Below, piece by piece: positions 15,025 to 29,600 of a stretch of 64,000 bases of DNA. The notes beneath the pieces are model-generated. The model had not been told where the DNA came from, made no database searches, and saw only the letters and a list, made by a program, of their open reading frames with translations. Position 1 is the first letter of the stretch; each line of letters begins with the position of its first letter. Source of the stretch: Paragonimus westermani (Eukaryota > Platyhelminthes > Trematoda > Plagiorchiida > Troglotrematidae); NCBI GenBank assembly GCA_008508345.1, contig QNGE01001703.1:1-64000 (forward strand), read 5' to 3'. The translations under genes were made by a program, and so were the position numbers.

Positions 15025-17432
15025 CTGCAACAATGGGATGGCAATGTGGAAAAGACTGTATCAGCGTATTAATCAAAATGATGGTAATTGTCGTCCATTG
15101 AGATGCGCATTCTACAGCCTAGTCAGTTTATCTTAAGCTCCGAGTCAGACAGAAAATAATTATCGTATTCAAGGCTTCGGATCAATCGCCGGTTAGCCAC
15201 GAAGTTTGTATAATCTAGCATATATATCGAGACGGCTCAAGAATTTTTATGCAAAATATACTTTAACAATCGTTATATCAAATTACACATAAGTATCGCA
15301 ACTCAGGAAAGGTGTCTTCGCTCAAAATCGTTCTTGCTTAAAAAGACTAGATGTTTTTAAATTGTGTTGTGAACTGACTCCTAATTCTTAGTTTGGAAAC
15401 AGCCAGCAAGTAAATTCAAGTAAGTTTACAGGATCGGAACTGGTTCTGGTGCATATGTTGAAAGGAATTTCGCTTCAGGGCAAACACAGTAACACTTTCG
15501 CTTATCTTTGCAAGTTGATTTTGCGGCGACTGTATTCATGTTTATACGACTGCTTACCCATCAGTATGGAAGGGACGCAGAAACTTTAATCTGTTAAAAT
15601 CTGTTTGCTTTTGTCGGTGGTGTGCACAAAACTGATGTCCATGCATAGACCGAATTTGGCTACTTGAATAGAAGCTGACCCCGCCTCCCGTTGCTGAATG
15701 ATATCGTCAACTCCGAAACGTTATGGTGAATGTGAGATCCTGTCATACGCAGTGTATTGATTGAAATGTTTAGTCAATTTGATCCAAGTAAAGGTTAAGT
15801 TGAATAATCGAAATTTTGAGGACACTGATATTACGTATGTTGCCTAATGAAGTTGGTTAAGAATGTGACTTTTCAAATAATCTTTCTGGAATTAGACACC
15901 CGCTATTTGTGGTACTTTTGACGCATTCGGCTTGAACGTTTACACAGAAGGCGCCAACAGTTGCGCGTATTTTAGTCTTAAAAGGATACAATGAAAGACG
16001 GAGTTATTCATCAAGAACCGGACTATTTTCAGCCTGACAATCAGCACCTTGTGCAAGAAGTACAGAATTAAAAGTTTAACCTTTCATAGTGTACAAAGTA
16101 CCCTGCGTTGAACTAGTTCTTTCAACTGGTGCAGTTATTCCATTCACTCTGCATAAACTCGAGAATGCTAGTCGTGTTATTTTGTGCAACAGCACCGCAA
16201 ATTGTTATTTGCTCTCAACCGTGTCCATCGATCACCATCATTGCGTTCAGCTCAAATGGGTTCGGATGTACAACCTATTAGTTAACAGATCTACGGATCT
16301 CTATTGCAAGTGTTTTCTTGGATGTTCAAAATGTTCCTAATTTGGTAAATATCATTTAAAATGGTTTCATTCGGTTTCCAGGTACTTACCTGATAACAAA
16401 ATAACTGAAGGTTGATCGCAATTTGATCGCTTTATTGTAAACAGGCTCCATGTGTGTGAAATACTTTTACACATTCTCAACTAGAAGTGAATAAGCAAGC
16501 GTTCCACGCGTGTGAAAAAAGAATATGTCATTGTTTCTCTTGCTTGTTGAGCTTTCGAGTAAAAGACTGAATAAGGTTACATCACTCCACCCGTTATCTT
16601 CCAGTAGGTCCTAACAGTGCTTGCCCTAACATCTCACATGAACTGGTGACTTACGTGAAAGTTAGGATAATCAGCTAGCTCGTAACGGAAAATGGGAGAA
16701 ATTAAACTCTTATCGTCACATTGTAGTCTTTATTAAGCAGTTAGATTATTGGGATTTTCAGTGAACATCATCTTTCAGCTTGATGTAACTCCTGCATTCA
16801 GGTGCTTTTGTCAGCCCTCTTAAAAAAAGAACGGATTCGAGTTTCACACTCGTTAGAATTCAGCATCAGTGTACGGCATGTCAAGCCGAAGAGTTGAATT
16901 TCATCTTCATATTTATGAAGCAACCTTATTGGATACTGCGATCTTACATTAAGCACGAACAAATTATCATGTTCGAAAACTTACTCGGTTTCTACCTGGG
17001 TAAGAGTGCAGCTTTTAGATGTAGCTGATGCTTAACTGATGTAACCAGGTCTGAACTACTCAGTAATGCTTAGGAATACAGCCAATTTATGATCGCCGCA
17101 TCTGGTCCGAAACGGTCATTGAACCAAAATGGAAGGCTGATTGACAGGCCCGACCACTGAGGGGTTGTAATTAATTTGAAAGGTTGTTACGTCACTGGCT
17201 TAATGAGGCAGTCGAAATTTGAAAGTTATTTCATCAGAAGATTTTCAGGAATACAGTTCTGTGATAAGTAAAAGATTGCTATTCTCATAATTAACTTTCC
17301 ATCTGTTTTCTTAGCTGGCATTTTCGTGAGTTTTCTAAGTAAACCATACCATTCATTAGGTTCTGTAAAGGGAACAAACAGTGTAATGAGTAAGCAAGAA
17401 AGCGATCGGGCAAAATTAAACAGTTAACTTAC
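15025..17432 (-). other. Intron 3 of the SLC17-family gene
   Basis: A 2,408-bp phase-1 intron. It contains only short open frames on either strand. I see no coding similarity, RNA gene or clear repeat in it. Confidence 0.8.
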
Positions 17433-17540
17433 CGGTGAACGTGCTCACACTGTTAGCAAAACCCATCACCAGACCAGAAAAATTTGGAGCAATATCTATC
17501 ACATTTACGGCATAACCAGCCACCGCCAACCCCGAGAACC
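17433..17540 (-). CDS. SLC17-family transporter, coding exon 3 (residues 556-592)
   Basis: This 108-nt exon runs phase 1 to phase 1. The acceptor is TTTTTATTCCTCAG before 17540 and the donor is GTAAGT (17432-17427). The reading starts GFSGLAVAGYAVN and continues with DIAP (571-574) and GLVMGFAN (578-585). These match the helix 10-11 hallmark of SLC17 proteins (GFSG..., DIAP, LMGISN). The short core motif and perfect phase agreement with exons 2 and 4 leave little doubt that it belongs to the same mRNA. Confidence 0.9.
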
Positions 17541-20500
17541 CTGAGGAATAAAAAGGCATTGAAAACAAGTTAAACTACAAAACCCACAGAAGTGACTTCT
17601 GTTTGTCATATAAAGCTGATTGAGCAACTAGTTTCTAGTGTTTTGTTGCTACATAATCTAGTTCCAACGAAGCTGTTCTTGGTTAAAAATGAAAATCGAC
17701 TCCAAATTTTAAACACAATTCCTTAGAAACAGAAAAATTGTAATACAAAGCAAACTTATACAAAAGCCACAAAAGGTGGAAATAGTATGTGAAACATTTC
17801 TTCGGCAAGCCAATCAATATAAAGTTACCAAGGTAGCAAGGTGCATGTGGACATCTAAGCAACTGGATTAGTCTCAGTCTCATTAAAAACGATAAACACA
17901 TGTGACATCTTGAAAAAATCACCCTAGTCAAGTTAATTCAACACATCCTAAAATGTTGGTGGTGCACCTTGTATAGCTAGAAAAACGCACAAAACATGAA
18001 TATTTCGATGGTGTTAGACGAGTCTGAACGTGATATTTCTTCGACAGTGTTATCGTACACGTAATACAACGCGACTAATGTTTCGAATGTCTTGGATGCC
18101 TAACATTAAAAGATCTTTAGATTTGCCTGTCAGCAACTACGCGATTTCGGACATCAAACTTGTAAGGCAATTGTTAAGACTGCGTGCAAATGGCCGTCAG
18201 GCTGCCTGATCCGCGAAGGTCGTTTTTTCCCTAAATTCTCCCAGAATATCAAACTTTAAGAAAACCAATAAAGTACATTTGATAGTGAAACGTAAAACCT
18301 GTTAGATTATCACTCGTTTTGAATAAAACTAACAATTTGTTTCGTTCATTTTTTTGTGTCGGTTTTGAGGATATATTATTTGACAAAACGTAACGTTCAA
18401 ATAGCGAAATGTGAACATGATATAAAGAAAGAAACTATGGCGCAGTCAACTGAACTGTGTGTTCTACTTTGTTTAAGTCCAACAGCAATAAGCCTCGAGT
18501 TACTGCTAATAGGTCTCTTCACGACGTGCATCATATTTCATATCGACCTTTCTTCATTGAATTAAAAAAAATTTGGGAGGCTTCTGTCGCAACATCATGC
18601 ACGGTGCTTTTGTTACTCAGGCCAATCTCTTTCAATGGATTTGGAAGCTGGAAGACTTTTTGCCATTAAAATTGTTTACTCATGAAATTATATTAGTAGA
18701 GGTTCCCGCCACATTCGTACGAAAACCATACAGCCAGGGAAATGGGAACAAACGGTCGCTTTAACGTTACATTCCACTCCGCCGACCTCTCCAAGTTCCC
18801 TTTAGAGTTTCAAACGGTCGTTTACTTGATGCCGATTTGATTATATGCTGGAACACGCAGAACAGATTTGTTAAAGGCGCTGCTACCAGCTTAGCAAATA
18901 TTACCTTTTATTCGTCTGGACACCCAACGGCCAAAACCATTACCTTCTTGAACAGCCCTAGGCTCCTACGCTGAGGCTTGGCATAACAGATTGTCCGCTG
19001 CTAGTTGTTGTTGCTCCAGAAACGCCATTCTATTTGTTGAGGCATATGTTCCAGCTAACTGTAGTCTAGATTAAGTCGAAGAGCCATATGTCGCCACTTT
19101 ATTAATCTGCGCAACGCACGTCGTAAGGACACCATAGTGCTCTCTAATGACTTGCATATGCATGCAGGCAGGATCAGTGCTAACGGGTGTGAATTGTGTA
19201 GCCCACATATTTGCTGTACCCGTTGAACAGAAAACAATGTACGTTTATTCCAGTCCAGCAATGATAACAGTCTTCTTCCAGCAAACATTAATTTTAGACC
19301 TTCAGATGTAAGGAAACCACCTGAACACCTTCAACATCGAGCCATTCGTAGATGTGACTTTACCATCTACTAATCAGTCACCCACGGCGCGGTGTTCTCC
19401 ATATGTGTAAATCAGTCAAGAACTTTTTTGAGAGGCCGACATCATCATGGACTTCTGTTATGCATTGTACAATTTCTGATAGTGCCACAGATTATCAATT
19501 TGCCAGTGAAAATCTACACAGACGAACTTGAAACCTGTAGAGTTGTGCATTTGAACGTTGTGGGATTATCATGACCGATGAGCTATACATAATTAATTGC
19601 CGGTTTTCGTCAACGAATATAGATTAGAAAAGGAGGGGTCAGGTTCTTGACTATACTCATTCCACTGTACATTCTTGAGCATAAGAACCTAGAGGCCCTG
19701 AAGACGGACGGTTGATTTCTTCCCCAAAAAACTGTTTCTGTGGTTAGAAACTGGAGGACCGGGCTGATTCTTCCTTTAAACTTTAGTGAAATATTCCGTT
19801 CAGAATCTTCTTCTCCGTCAGGCTCCATATCCGACCTATGACTTGAAAGGAACGAAAAAAACCGCCCTTGCATCATAAATGACAGTATTTGAGTGATGAC
19901 AGATCAAATGCGGTTAACATTTCGCCTCACCATTATTGGTCATTGAAACAAAGTTGTCCATGGCAACCAGGAAACGGACCAGTCAAATAGCTCAAATCTT
20001 TCCCTAATTTGTGTTGCAGTCAGCTCTGTGACAGGAAGACTGATTGCATCAAGGCATTTTGTACACACCAGTTCGACTAAGGTTTCCTGATTCGCATTGT
20101 ATCGCCAGTAGTCCAGCAGTTTCATATGCAATTATGAAAAGCTTGCTGGTAGGTTATGTTTCGAATTCGATTTTTCTGGGTTACCTAGCAGATTGTTTCT
20201 GGTCGTTGCAGCTGATACCCCCATAAAAATAAGCTCCATCATGTTGGTTATAAGTAACAAAGTGTTCCTTGTATATAGACATAATTCTCATTGAAATGAT
20301 ATGCTGCATGAGAGAAAGATGGATCCAATAGTTGTGTACTACGGTTCAGACGAAACATCACTTCGGGTTCTAACAGAAAGCTCAGCTGGACAGCTGGATA
20401 AATGCGTTGTAATGCTGTTGATAAACAATGGTTTTTCGAAAAAATTCATGCGTGTACGTGGCAAGGAGACAACACCAAAAGTAGCAAGCCAGATTGCGCA

Positions 20501-22049
20501 AAAAAGGGTACAGTTTTAAGCCAACGGTGACTGTCACACTGAAGCATAAATTATGCAGAGGTGTCAATGACACAGTTGAGGTTTTTACAACAAACCCGAT
20601 AACAGCACTAGTGCAAGCCTGATTAAAATGCTAGGACTCCACCCCCACTGATTGTTATGCGCAATTTGTACAGACTTTGCTGGTTTCAAGTTGGCAAACG
20701 GTTTGCATAAATTAAAGTGTCAACTTGTAGAAACCCATGTCTTTTTTTCTATATCACGAAAAAGGATGAAGCGGATTTTGTGCTTTAGACATGGAGAGGC
20801 TATCTGGCGAAACATTGGTAGGATAACAGTGCGGTTCAAGTGAATAAAAGATGATGCTATCACGTTGAGAAAGTCTGCTCTGGATCTCCCGAAGAGAAGC
20901 AGTAAAATATCGCGGTAAAATAACACTGAATATTATCGTGTTTTCCCCTGTGCCAGTTTGCACAACACAAATTGGCACTGTTAGCATGCTTTGATACCAA
21001 TAGTTTATCATAGGTGAGCAGACTAAGATCAAAACGCTAAACTACATAGTGAACCTTAGAAATGTTTAGCTACATGAAATTTTCATACATAAGTTCATGA
21101 GCCTATTTACTATGTAACACCATTAGCTAAGCTAAGCACCAGTCCATTACAGTTCTACGTATTGCAGGATGGGGTCTATGTACATTCTTCGGCAACTGTT
21201 TTGTTGGACATGTGACTCAGTACATCTAATTGTGATATTAACCGTGCTGTGCTCTTGAAGCAAACTAGCTAACTTGACTAGAAAAACAAAGTTTCTCTGG
21301 ACTTCACGCTCGGGTGGTACGCTTGCTACTTCACTGCTCGACTGTTCTGTCTAGATATCATCGGTCACTAAGCAGACTAGAATTCGAATTCACTCCACTT
21401 CTTTCTAACACAACATGGTGTGTTGGCAAATACAATGTTTACTGAAACGTGAGAAAGACGTGCAAACTAGCATAAAGGCAAGCCATACTTCATAGTTGCA
21501 GCAGTCTTCAACAGGTTTCAAATAGATATGGGAAAGATGAATAGGATGAAGCGCACTAATGCGGATTTTTCCATCAAACTTGCCACAAGTATCGATGAGA
21601 TAAAAAGATCAGTATCAAGTGACTTTACATGACACAGTAAATAGAAATGGAATAATATGAAACAAAACATCAGTGTCTAAGGTATGTGGATTTGTTCACT
21701 AAGCAGTCACCATGACAGCATTGGAAGAATTGTCGTGGACAGCAAGTTAATTCCTCATTCTTCTAAAAAAAATAGTACAGTACGAGCACTTCATAAATGG
21801 CTACTACTTTTTTCATTGTTAGCAAATATGCCAACTTTCACTTGCTTTGCCGGGTATTCATTCATACGGCATATAAATTACCATCCGTTGAGAGACGGTC
21901 ACCAAGACAAAATGTGCACTGACAATTTGTCTTACTCATACAATAAGGCGCATTGACCAAAGGGAAGCTTTCACCGAGTAAATCCGTTTCGACATTGGCG
22001 TTTAAGCTTATAGTGTGGTGTGTCATCTGATCAGGAGTGCCGTACTTCA

Positions 22050-22355
22050 ACTCTCAGTGGAATACCTCAACGTATCAGAAGGTTACGTCCAAAAGCCGAA
22101 AGCAGGCGGATCGGGGACAGCACGGACGACCGGATGAGCCATCGTTCAAATAGATCTGGTCGAGGGCGAGACATGGCATGCAAAATGAGATGGATGACCT
22201 GACTGCGGGTGCGACTATTCCAACACTCAGAAAACTACCTCGACATGGTCGTAGAATACAGTCAGAAGCCATAGAGGATAGATTGTGGACAGCGCGAGTG
22301 AGAGGATGAACCACCGCTCAACAAAATTGGCCAGACGGACAAGAAATGGCAGGTG
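22050..22355 (+). repeat. Diverged tandem duplication, period about 173 bp
   Basis: Unit A (about 22053-22180) and unit B (about 22226-22353) align along their length. Paired blocks are CTCAG/CTCAG, GGACAGCACGGACGACCGGATGAGCC / GGACAGCGCGAGTGAGAGGATGAACC, and GACATGGCA / GAAATGGCA, with offsets of 172-173 bp. By eye about 60-65 percent of bases match. No third unit is evident. It may be an old satellite dimer or part of an unidentified element. Confidence 0.5.
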
Positions 22356-22689
22356 AAGAAACCCCTCATTATTCTGATCACCATTTAAACGTGTCTAGAC
22401 CCTCTCACAGATATATGCCATCGATGCGTTCAGTGTACGTAATGCAACAAAAAACACCCAGTATAAAATTCAGGTTCATATGGAGTCAGTAGTACGCGAG
22501 GGAAGCAATTGCAATTTCATCCCACCGACCACTGTTCACTTACATTTTCCTCAGGCAACCACCTTAATATATTTGAACGGAGAAAGTGCCTTAGGTGTGT
22601 GATAGGAAACCTTGTGATGCAGAAACCCAAAAGGGTTCTCGAAGGAATATCGGGGCTCTTTGATCTTGGCTGAGCGTTTAGAATGACTA

Positions 22690-22860
22690 GTCAGTCACCC
22701 CTAGTATGGAGTTACACACGTTATCGTTAAGATGCTGCTCTCACAGACATAAGAAGATCAAACTCCGTTCCGGACAAGATTACACATCAGTAGTGAGCTC
22801 CAATAAAAGCGAAACTTGAGCCTAGTGTTTACTTACGGCGTGGGTTGCCCGGAAGGCTTA
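22690..22860 (+). repeat. Eroded SINE copy, same family, in intron 2
   Basis: The block GTAGTGAGCTCCAATAAAAGCGAAACTTGAGCCTAGTG (about 22792-22828) matches the body of the reference SINE (GATGAGCTCTAATGAGAGCGAACCTCGAGTCTAGTG). The tRNA-like part before it is barely recognisable. Confidence 0.5.
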
Positions 22861-23999
22861 TTTGGAACTGAAACGAATGAACAAATATCGGTTTAACAGC
22901 CGACTGACCCGATCTGCGTTGATAGCACTAACCTTAGACCCACAGCCAATGCGGCTTTATCCAGTAGGCTAGCTGGCTCCAAGGGTCATTCTGCTAACTA
23001 TGATAACACCTCGCTCTTCGTTAACCATGGTCATTCATGCTGGAGTTTGAAATCAGATTACCCAAAAACCCTAGGACGTCCATGTAATTATGGTTAGCAC
23101 ACCCAAGTAAAGTGAACAATAATAATCAGAGAATAATTCGGCTCATACGTCTTGGCGGATACTGCAAAACGAACACAGTGGAAGTGGTTACCAGCATATC
23201 GAGAATGCTACCACTAAACGCGCTGGTAGTTGTGTATCAGTTCACGACTGTGTTCAAACTGCCTGAGAGTGGTTCACCGATGTTAACGGTTTGCGAGCGG
23301 CATGGAAGACAGGAAGTTTTGAGGTTCTTTAAAGTCATCTTTTCTCGACATCTAGTACAAAGCGACCTCAGAGACTATGAACACTGCCCCTAAGTTTTCT
23401 CTCATACTGTGAACGACCTCGAGAAACTAGTAATGTTACAGCAAAATAGCCAAGATGAAACTGGAAATTCAATCCAGATACGCTCTAAGTGAGACAAATA
23501 CACGCGCCTGCGGTCAACACCATAGATCCAAGTAGTGTATGAAAGTAGGCACACGGACACAATGTGACTGCAGCTGAAAGTGCTGACGCCGTCATTTAGG
23601 CAACACACGATCTAGGCCAGTGAAGGTTACTAGAAGAACTCACTAGTCTGTCTGATCTAACAGTCACCCGCGTAGATCGTATACCTCAGCACGCGTACGT
23701 AGCCTCAATAATTGCACCTCTACTTTTCGGATAACCCACTAAACAGCAGAAGTGATGGAACGGAAGCATGCGTCTTGACTGGCACCTTGCGCACAGTTGC
23801 ATAATAGGATCAGATACCACTCTGACCGACCAAGAAACATCACATTCGAATGGAGACAACTGTATAGTATCACAAAACCCAGTGCAGCTGCTTCTAATAA
23901 CCTTCACGTAAATGTCAAGTTTGTTCCAGGACTTTGTACAAAACCCGACTTTCTGCCATTCCAACAGGGACTTTTGGCGTTGAAGCTCATTATATGCCG

Positions 24000-26640
24000 A
24001 CCCAGCCGATGTCACTCAGCGAATCTCCTGGAATAGTTTTGTCTTTTATACATACCGCAGGCAGTGAGTTTGCGTCCTGGTGCTGTGTTTACACCAACGC
24101 GGCCTCACTATTAAGGAAACTGGACGATCTTCGTAACTACTGTTCCCAGCAAAACTCACCCCCAGTAAGCATCATGCAGACTTAACGTAATAAGGGAGTG
24201 CGGGATGGCTAACCTTCCATCTGTGATATGACAGTGTTGAGCACTCATAGGAAAATCGGTAAAGACAATGTAGCTCGTTATCTCGGATCGTGTCTAAAGA
24301 CCACATGTATTCAGGGTATGATTCCATTTGATATTTCGGAATAAGTCTGGTAAATAATCAACGTCGGTCAAAATTTCGATAATCCAATTGATTTGAACCA
24401 CAGATATCCTTCTGCACACGAGGATGCCAATACGGCCGTGTACAACGCTCCGCGCACACCATCTCCGGGTTATGCTCAAACGTTGATTTGTGGGAGGCTT
24501 TAGACATTTTGAGCTAGACTTTATGAACCATTTAATTAACACTGAAACGTCTTTTTCTTTTGGGGATTTCTGCGAGACAGTAAAAAGAGCTGGACCATTT
24601 AAGAATTTCCAGCATCATACAAGGTGACGAGTCGGCCAAGCACCGTCTTGCTTTAATTATATCTTCAACAACGAGGGTGACGTAACTAGCAATCTAGACG
24701 TCACAGCTTCACTTGGTCGCAGTGATCACGGGATGGTTGGAGTTACCAGCCCACACGGAACTAGACAATATGTTCCCCAGAAACAAAGATCTAACCATTA
24801 ACGACAGGGCAAATTTCGCAGGGATTAAGACACAGCTTAGTAAGGTTGAATGGACTGGCTTCTTCACTAAACTCAGCCCAGATAAACAGTGTAAGCTCAC
24901 TGCTGCGTAAACGTTCAACGCTGTTAACAGTTATGTTCCAGTAAATTGACCCATCCTAGTAAAAAAGCCGACAAGTCTAAATAGCAAGAAAAAACGTTTG
25001 AAAACACTGGGATGCTCAGTTGGGAACATGTACTAGCTTGGACTAGCTGAAAGTGCATTTGTTGAATGTCATGCTGTGCAAATGCACTACGGCTGCAGTC
25101 GCAGAAGGTCGATTTTGGTGACAACGCTGACCTACCTAATAGTTGAAGGTGAACTCTAACATTTTTTGCAGTGAAGTGGCAGATTACACGACGATTAATA
25201 TTTAAAATTCCCAACCGTAAACCTCTGGTGGACCTACGAACGCAGATACAGCGGCAACCAACACTCTGTGTAAACTTGGGTATGCCCAACCTCAAATTAC
25301 GAACAACTTTTCAGTGCATAGGTAACACCCAGAATTTCAGTGACACAATTCGGGATCAAATTAACGATCCTATCAACTCACACATCAGCTAATTCAGGAG
25401 CGATGTCCACTGTTGCCTTAAAAAGCTGCTTAACGGAATTGGCAGAATCCCTTGCAGAACTATTCAATTGTTTTTTGTCATCAGAGTGTATACCGAAAGC
25501 CCGGAAACAGTTTATAACCACATGCACCTTCAAAGATGGACACAGACGACAGTCGATCAATAGCTTTTCTTTCAGTGGTCTCTAAATTAATGGAGATGAC
25601 TCCCTCAGAAATGAGGTTGGAGACCTCCAGCCCATCACCTAGAAGCTATATGGCTTTCATAGTTGAAGCCCATGCATCATGCACCTGCTGATTGTTGTTA
25701 ATGTTTGAACGAGAGCTACCGACGTAGAACTAGCGATAATCTTGGTTTATCTCGAATTTTCCAAGGCCTCTGACAGGGATGATCATTTGATTTTGCTGCT
25801 GAAATTGAATAATGACGGCTGTGGTGAGCAAGTATTTAACTGTCTGGAGGATTACCTGACTGAATGTTGGTTCTATTCTCAGGTGAATGGACAGCTGTTA
25901 GAGTGGTTCCCAGCTGACAGCAGCTTTTCACAAATATCAGTCTTATGACACCAGTTGTTTATTCCTCTCGTTCTTGGACTACTCGATGTCATCCAGACCG
26001 CCACTGCCGCTCTCCGCCGGTGGTAAAAGCTCTTGCGATTTATAGGCTACTCGGAAGATGTGGTGACCTAAAAAGATGAGATCTGTGGAATTCAGCATTA
26101 TCCCCTACAAAAAAGTGACCAGCTGAATCAGTTTAATCCTCAGAGAAGTACAAACACCTCAAGAGAGACCTCATTATCACTTTACTCTTTGGCACATCAA
26201 ATAAGTAAGAACGAACGTCTGGGAATCACTCGCCGAAGGTGCATGATGAAACAAGCAGGTTACTCAGCAAAGATAACTGTTTTACAGTTAGGAACTGATT
26301 ATATTGGAACAAATTACTTAACTGCGGGGCCACGGCTGAATCCGTTGAGAGTTTTAAAATGTTAGTTGTTCGATAAATACTTGAGAGGTAAGCTGTAGTA
26401 CAAGTTGTCAATAACAATTTTAGCCGCGTCCCACGGGTCATTAACTTCGCATGTCCGGTTGAACGCTGTTTCAGTACGTTTCAGAGTGAGTTGCCGAAAG
26501 GATGGCAACCAGCAGCCTCGTTCAGCTTACTGTTCATTCAGCTCCACTAACTGACAGCTCACTCCTTCAAAACCGTCCAACACAAATTTTACTACCCAGC
26601 ACAGATACAGGAATGCACAAGCAAATATCTTCCTCCCTCC
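24000..26640 (+). pseudogene. Decayed CR1-like non-LTR retrotransposon (endonuclease and reverse transcriptase)
   Basis: Remnant of a LINE ORF2, full of stops and frameshifts, antisense to the host SLC17 gene. Landmarks in order: YTNAASLLRKLDDLRNYC (about 24090-24145), the start of the AP endonuclease (family YTNARSL..KLDELR). LGRSDHG (about 24711-24731), the catalytic SDH motif at the domain end. The linker DRANFAGIKTQLSKVEW (about 24805-24855). LAELFNCFLSSECIPKARK (about 25455-25511), matching the RT thumb approach PL..LFN.SL..G.VP..WK. YLEFSKASDRDDHLILLLKL (25745-25804), RT motif A of the DFSKAFD...H type, then VNGQLLEWFPA and a broken motif B (SQISVL). The YADD region is not recognisable. 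No intact protein is possible. Confidence 0.75.
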
Positions 26641-29600
26641 TGTAACAGCACACCAACCTACATTTTATTTTGACGTGCAGTGTTAACAAAACCGAGTTCA
26701 GCTATAATCATACCAGAGAAGAGGGATTAACAAGCAGTTAACTGTAGGTCCCGGTAGACTGAAATCCGCGAGTGCAGTACATGTAGTTTAATGTTGATAC
26801 TAAAAGTTATTGTCAAGCTGAAGTGTTTACTGTAGACAGCCCATTATGATCGGTCCTGTCAGAAGTTTTCATGCCAAACGTAACCCACTAGACGACGGAA
26901 TACGCTGGGAATGTATCTGTGTGCAGATGGTAAATGAATGGTAAATGAATGACATCTCGTTTGTGGCTAATCGTGAAGTTGTTGTCAACAGCCTATTTGT
27001 GGAGAATCCTGTATATGCTTTACCAGTGCGCCAAGCCACTTAAAGAAGTTCAAAGCTTTTCTATTTTCACAGCGTGGTTTTCAACCCATGTCTCGCACCG
27101 CATGCAAAGTTGTTTTCTTTGCCTGCTGGGTAAAGTAATCCGAAAACGTTTTACGTGCTCAAGAACCTGCGATGGCCAATACATCGACGAAATTAATTAT
27201 CCATTTCGCACATGGGCCAATATTCGCATTCCAAATAGTTCACGTACATAATGGGAGGCTTTTAGTCTAGTTATATCAGGCCTTAGACGAAATCTACCCC
27301 ACTAACCTGCCGAACATCAGCTTGAAACAGATCACAGAGCGGCTTTCCTCGAGGCTTTTAGTGTTTTATTCAAATGCATACGAATACGTTCCCTGCAGTT
27401 TTCCTAAGCCCTACCACATAAGCTCATCCTCCTACCCCAAGGTATTCACACATATTTCTCGTTGATACTGCGGATACCATGGTAGATGAGAGATTCGCAG
27501 CTTTCGTCACCTTCAATGAACTATGATAGATAAACCGAAAAAGCCATTGGTTATTGCATACATAAATCGTTCTCAGCCATAACCCTATCTATTTCGTCCT
27601 GTATTTGCCATTTCGTTATAAATATCACGTTTGCATGTGTTTAGAACACACCTGTTGGTAAAATCACGTGGTTCATATTCTCCACTTCATCGTCGAACTT
27701 CCTAAAAAGATCGTGTTGATTCAAGCCTATTATATGCACACGTAATAAATGTTGGACTCGAAGTCAACATCCCACAGTTTATACCGAAATCTTAGTATAT
27801 AATTGAAAGACAATTAGACAAAATATAGCCACTTCTTTGCAGTGGCAAGCGGATTATTGCTATAGAAGTATATCAAAACTCAGCACTCATAAAAGCGACA
27901 ATCGATTTAATTGTGCCTTGTATTTTTGAAAAATCTAACGTTTACTAGTTTAAACGTGTTCAGTAAGATTTTATCCGCACCGAAATGTGTAAGCCGCGTT
28001 CGCAAGCTAACATAGATACACCAAATGGTTTGCACGATCAAATCAGTGATTGGTTTTCATATGAGCGCGTCACGTTTAAACTCAGCTGATTAGTTACCTC
28101 AAACGGCTTCCAACCACAGTTTTTTCATGTTATGGGCTCACCTTATTTCTCACATGAATACTCATGATGGAAAAATGCGTTCATAAGCGATTTTTCAGCT
28201 TAGCTAATTTACTGTTGAAAAGTGAGGTTCAACTGTTAAGGCTATTTCACTGTAAATGTGACGGTGGCTTCAGTTTAATAGTATCCTTTGAAATACAATC
28301 ACAAAATAAAGCTGCCACATTTTATTCGTTTTTTCCCACTCGATGGAATCTTATTTCACAGTCTTGACAACCTCAAAATACGGCATAAGCTAATGTCCAG
28401 TTCACTAATCCACTGGATGAAATTTATGTTCATTGAGTGTAGTCGAAATTGTTTTTAATGTTACTGGTAGGCCTTGTTTGGCGAAACTGTCAAAAATAAA
28501 CACATTTGTGAGCGTTGACTGGCTATGTGACATTTTATTTAGTACCTGCGGCGTACTCACTAAAGCCGATGGTTTACGGAGTGTAAAGCTTCTGCACCGT
28601 TTGGTAAAATGTCCAGGCCGAACACTCCCCTCTTGAGAATCGTTGCTGTTTAATAAAATTTTGTACTTGCTTAACGTAAATATCAGGCATACAAAGCACC
28701 AACTACAACGTCAAGCGAACTGCGTTCGTGAGACAGCTGCCAGTTGTGTTTGCTTAAAATTTTATCCACTGGCTTGCTGGATTTAGTAGTCATAGCTGGT
28801 TATCCGAGTTTTTATCTGGATATAATTGATGGTAAACAAGCATTTTGACCGAAGGTAAGCAAAACAAAAGATTTTAGAATTATGCCGATAATTTTCCGAT
28901 AACGTTTTGCAATATAAGACATTCGGAATGATGGCAAAACAAACACAGGTCTCGCACGTGATATTTGCCACTTCAACCTCACCAAATCACCTCAGGTGTT
29001 CTGGGTACCTCTACCAGGAGGAAAACGCAAACGTACCACTACACGAACTCAAGGGGTCATTATAGTCGTAACCGACTTTCAGTGGATACGCAGCATACTG
29101 TGCATTCTTCACATATGTACAGTATATCTCCAAATAATTGTGTGAGATTGGATTATTGTAAAATGAACACTCACGATTAATTCCTGCTTCCAAACGCAGC
29201 AGGCGGTTAAAAGGTGAACCTTACTGGAGCTGAGCCTCAACATTAGTGCATTTGGCTGTCACTAAGGAGGTCCAAATATCGATATCGTCTTCTTTAGGGA
29301 GCCGTGCTAACCATTGCAACACTGATTTTGGATGATCAGACAACAATGCTTAGGTGTTCGGCCGACAAACACTAGCGCTTTCATGGGACACATAGTTAAA
29401 TGAAAGAATTGTGGTCAAACGTTAGTCATGAAGAATTCATCTTCCTAGATTCCTGAGCTCGCGGGCTTCGGGCAAATACAACGCTGCGATACATTATCTT
29501 TGTCAACGGGATAAATACTCTACTTTCTTGAAGCTACTCGTACCCATTTGCTGTTGTGCACCTGACCAGCGATCATCCAGTAATTTCCCACTCATTAACG

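Noticed and set aside
15025..15076. Upstream extension of the last exon
   Set aside because: It lies before a good acceptor (TTGTTGCAG) and does not match the family, while the spliced frame does.
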